DNA from: Zygnema cylindricum
Lineage: Eukaryota > Streptophyta > Zygnematophyceae > Zygnematales > Zygnemataceae
Reading direction: 5' to 3'
NCBI GenBank assembly: GCA_037447655.1
Contig: JBBHKE010000817.1
Span: 218,191-282,190 of the forward strand
Length of the DNA stretch: 64,000 nucleotides
Shown: in pieces, positions 60,841-64,000 of the stretch
How the letters are laid out: the number at the start of each line of letters is the position of its first letter
How positions within the stretch are numbered: position 1 is the stretch's first letter
The notes under the pieces: model-generated
What the model saw: the letters and a program-made list of their open reading frames with translations, nothing else
What the model was told of the DNA's origin: nothing
The model's database searches: none
Program-made: the position numbers and the translations under genes

Positions 60841-62780
60841 ATGTCCATATTGATCCCCTCTTTTGACAAAACCTTGCCAAGATTGGGAGAAGGTGAAGAA
60901 GATGTGAGAAAACTTAATGTAGAGGAATCTCGTAGGTCGAACGTATGTCTTCAAGCTATCATCATCCCTTCATTACTGTTTTCGAGTATCTGCTCCCTAA
61001 GGTAACGGATTCGGCAGCTTAAAAAATGAAATTTGGTTGGAGAGCAATCTTCCATTTCTCTTTCCTTTGGCTCCTCTATGATTCGGACTCATCTGCTCTT
61101 GACTTTACTCCGTTATTACTATCTTCCAAAGCCCTCCGATTGTTTTCTATGCAACGTTTTAAGTTCGCTTCTTGCAATGATTGCTTGTAAGTCTAGTGGT
61201 GGTGTTGGGAACTTAACACGAGGTTGCTTGGAACGGATAGTTGGTCCAGTTATAAAAGACTGAGTAGGGGCACCTGAATAAGAAGAGAAGAGTATCAAGC
61301 TTTCCGAATTGCTTGAAATCACCGGAAAGCTCATCTTCGCTAGACGGACTCTTCCAGAGTGGGGAAATCTTCTCTAAACAACCAATAGCATGCATAGGCA
61401 AAGTAGACAGAAAGGGGGAAATGGGGGAAGGATAGGGGAGGTTTGGAATCTTTCGTCCTCCACTTGTAGGAGAAACCGATGGCACTGATATCATCCTCGA
61501 ATCTGTAGAAATTGACCAGACCAGCCCTATAGGAGGAGGAGCTAGGTCCACCCATTTCCTGGGGTAGTACCATGTTCTTACAAGGTGTCACCCCACCTCT
61601 CCTTTTAACCCAACACCCATCCATATTTTTTTTTACATTTTTAAATATAATAAATTGAATAAAAGGACACAAGTGCACCTAATTAGAAATGCACTCACAT
61701 AAAAATATAAACTTTAAATTAGAAGAAGCTTTTGTCCACATAGCATTAGCTTGGTCTCTTGCCCTCGTGGCTCAACCCTTCTTATTAAAGTATTTCCAGT
61801 GCTCTCCCCTCTTAAATATTTATATCTCTCAACTACTAAAACACTACTCTATTCGTAAGAGATTTCATTGCAAAAATGCAATTGCTCCAATTTGGTTTTA
61901 ATCGCTCAAGACCAAGATCATCCAAATTTCCACAAACTTTTCCCAAAGGAAAAGATGTCTAATCTCCTCTTAGAATTCACTATTAATCCATCATCACCCT
62001 GGACTTGCCAGGATAGAGTCAACGCTCCGTTCAACAGGTTTTACCTGGGCCAATCATTGACCAGCAAGGACTCAGACTGACCAATGCAAAAACGTGCGAA
62101 ATCTCTTACTAACTACGTAGCATTTATAACCAATCAAACTCTACCTTTCACTACGTAATATTTACGTGCAAAAGTGCGCGCCAAACGAAACGTGACTTCG
62201 CACGAACGTGCGTCGCAAATTTCGCACGCGAAACTTACGACGAAATTCCATAAAGTGAAAGTGATGTTTTGTACTAAAAATTGTAAGAAACGAACATGTG
62301 CGTATCAAACGAAATATTGATTTCGTTTGATACTTTATAAACGTACGCCTTAAATTCTGCGGCTTGTTTGACCCTTAACTCGTAACAATGGACACCCAAT
62401 CGTTTTTTTGACCTCGCGCTGTCGCCTAAATACACCAATCACTATACTTTTTAAAATATAACCCCAAATTGTGCGACTCTTTTGCGAACGTCTATCAAAT
62501 TCAAAACTCTATTTTCTTAACACTTAAATACCCATTTACGAACAAGTTTGATCCACTATTACTGTTATATCATCCCCTCCTTATATTTAACTCACCTCAG
62601 TTAAAACACATTTCATTCTCAAGACGGGACTTCTATATTATTATCTCTCCAATACCTTTGTAAAAACTCAGAATTTTTATCTTCTAAAGTTAACTCATCT
62701 TCTGGCCTTCCTAGATAATAATGTACTTGTCAAAATATAGTATTGCCGACCTTAAACTATTGGCCAACCCAATCTATTAC
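60841..62780. other. Interval between the unknown frame and the retroelement
   Basis: No intact gene. The right part would contain the retroelement's 3' untranslated region and its 3' LTR (minus orientation), but with only one end in the window no LTR boundary could be fixed. Confidence 0.4.
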
Positions 62781-64000
62781 CTATTTGTGGACCTTAGGTT
62801 CTATAATTATTGAGGGATCCAACTCCAATTCTCCTTCAGTTGGTCGAAGATTTGCTGGTTTCAATTGACTGATGTGTATTACTCGATGAATTTTTGTTGA
62901 AGGTGGAAAGTCCAATTTGGGAGCAACTGACGATATCATCTCGATTACTGTAAATGGTCCGATGTACTTAGGAGCAAATTTCCACGTAAGATCCGATTGT
63001 CCCTCAATCTTGCACCTGTAATAAGTTGTTGAAAGCCAAACCTTATCACCTGTGGTGACCACCCAAATACCCCCATTGCGGTTACCATTTAATTCTTGCC
63101 TTCTTTGTGCCTCAACTAATGCATCTCGGACTGTTTTCCAAACTGTTTGAATAAATTCCCAAAACTCCGTTCCGTAACTTTTACTTTCTTGAGTGACCCT
63201 ATTATTAAGTTTAATGCTTCTCTGGGTTGATATCCGTATGCAACTTCAAACGGTGAAAATCCTGTACTAGCACGTTTACATGAATTGTATGCAAATTCCA
63301 TTAATGGCAATGTAGATTCCCATGTGTTATGAACTCCACTGCAAACAGTCCTAAGCATTTCCTCCAGTGTACGGTTCATCCTTTCTCTCTTTCCATCTGT
63401 CTGAGGATGATAAGAGGTACTCATTTTCAGTTCAATGTCTATATTTTGTTGCAATTCTTTCCAAAATGCAGACGTAAATTTAGAATCCTTATTACTGACT
63501 ATATACAGAGGGACTGCATGATGTTTGACCACGTTGTCAAAATATAACTTTGCAATATCCGCAACTAAATGAGCAGTTTTGCAATGGATAAAGATTGCCA
63601 TTTTACTGAAACTATCGACTACGACCATGATATTGTCATTTTTTCTAGATGTTGCTGGCAATTTGACAATAAAATCCATACTGACAAATTCCCATGGTCT
63701 CTCAGGGATATGTAAATGTTTTAAGAGACCTCTATGTTGTTGGTTACTAGGTTTACTGTGTTGGCAAGGGACACAACTTTCCATGTGTTTTGACACCTCC
63801 TTTGCCATCCTGGGCCAAAACAATCTACTTTGCAACCGACTAAGAGCTTTATCTCGATCTAGATGTCTTAAATGCTCATGTGCTTCCTCTAAAAGTTGTT
63901 TTCTTAAGTTTCCCATTTCAAGTATGCATAATCTATCCCCGGTTCGCAAATACAATAAACCATCTTCTATTCTAAAGTTTTTGACATGCCTCTCATTCAA
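62781..64000 (-). mobile_element. Ty3/gypsy retrotransposon, integrase end, degraded
   Basis: Minus-strand pol 3' end. The frame from the window edge to 63116 encodes the integrase zinc-binding region (His at residues 41/46, Cys 76 and 79 of the visible frame) and the catalytic core: SMDF (D109), SNKD at 169-172 and RERMNR with E206. Then follow FEVAYGYQP and, in another frame from about 63200 to 62781, the C-terminal region with GDKVWLS, YIGPFTVIE and IHRVIHISQLKPA, ending in a stop. Spacing 109-170-206 fits the D,D36E core, but position 170 is Asn instead of Asp and there is a frameshift near 63205-63216, so this copy should be inactive. Reverse transcriptase and RNase H would lie beyond the right edge. 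No chromodomain seen before the stop. Confidence 0.92.

Overview
The window looks like nuclear DNA from a green-lineage (streptophyte) eukaryote. The evidence is a peroxisomal PTS2-type malate dehydrogenase, a plant-style tandem DJ-1 protein with a plastid-type leader, a plant-like TOM7, a plant-type GH9 endoglucanase, a Ycf45/SPD1-like plastid P-loop ATPase, a CSLA/CSLC-like glycosyltransferase and a Ty3/gypsy retroelement. Genes are split by many long AT-rich introns and the intergenic DNA is packed with short inverted-repeat elements. I cannot name the species. A charophyte alga or a non-seed land plant would fit the family mix, but that is inference.

Layout. 0-3.1 kb (minus): 5' part of NAD-malate dehydrogenase; its last exons lie beyond the left edge. 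4.76-14.85 kb (plus): seven-exon double-domain DJ-1 gene, divergent from MDH. 15-16.7 kb: tandem repeat and inverted-repeat elements. 17.28-17.45 kb (plus): a 55-codon TOM7. 19.8-21.45 kb (minus): a putative terminal exon, then a five-helix membrane protein that I do not recognise. 22.7-23.4 kb: two adjacent TIR elements. 24.2-26.0 kb (plus): first half of a GH9 gene, stopping just before a 10-N assembly gap. 26.7-29.4 kb: TIR elements. 31.25-35.8 kb (minus): Ycf45/SPD1-like ATPase, with its first exon(s) not found. 38.7-41.9 kb: nested DNA transposons. 44.2-53.9 kb (minus): a complete 15-exon gene of 741 codons joining a RanBP2-type zinc finger to a membrane GT2 glycosyltransferase. 55.5-60.4 kb: more TIR elements, including a hAT-like insertion. 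62.8-64 kb (minus): the integrase end of a degraded Ty3/gypsy element.

All gene models were built by reading exons by eye. Phases agree at every junction proposed for MDH, DJ-1, the ATPase and the GT2 gene. The GT2 exons sum to 2226 bases and the ATPase exons to 1263 bases, both divisible by three. The genes are unrelated housekeeping, plastid and cell-wall genes, with no sign of an operon or cluster.

The most unusual signal is structural. At eight or more splice junctions in three genes, the exon/intron boundary itself (some exon bases plus the donor or acceptor) has been copied one to three more times inside the neighbouring intron, giving series of decoy splice sites. Other points of interest are the RanBP2 zinc finger-GT2 fusion, a transposon with its empty site visible in a second repeat copy in the same window, and a hAT-like element with an 8-bp target duplication.
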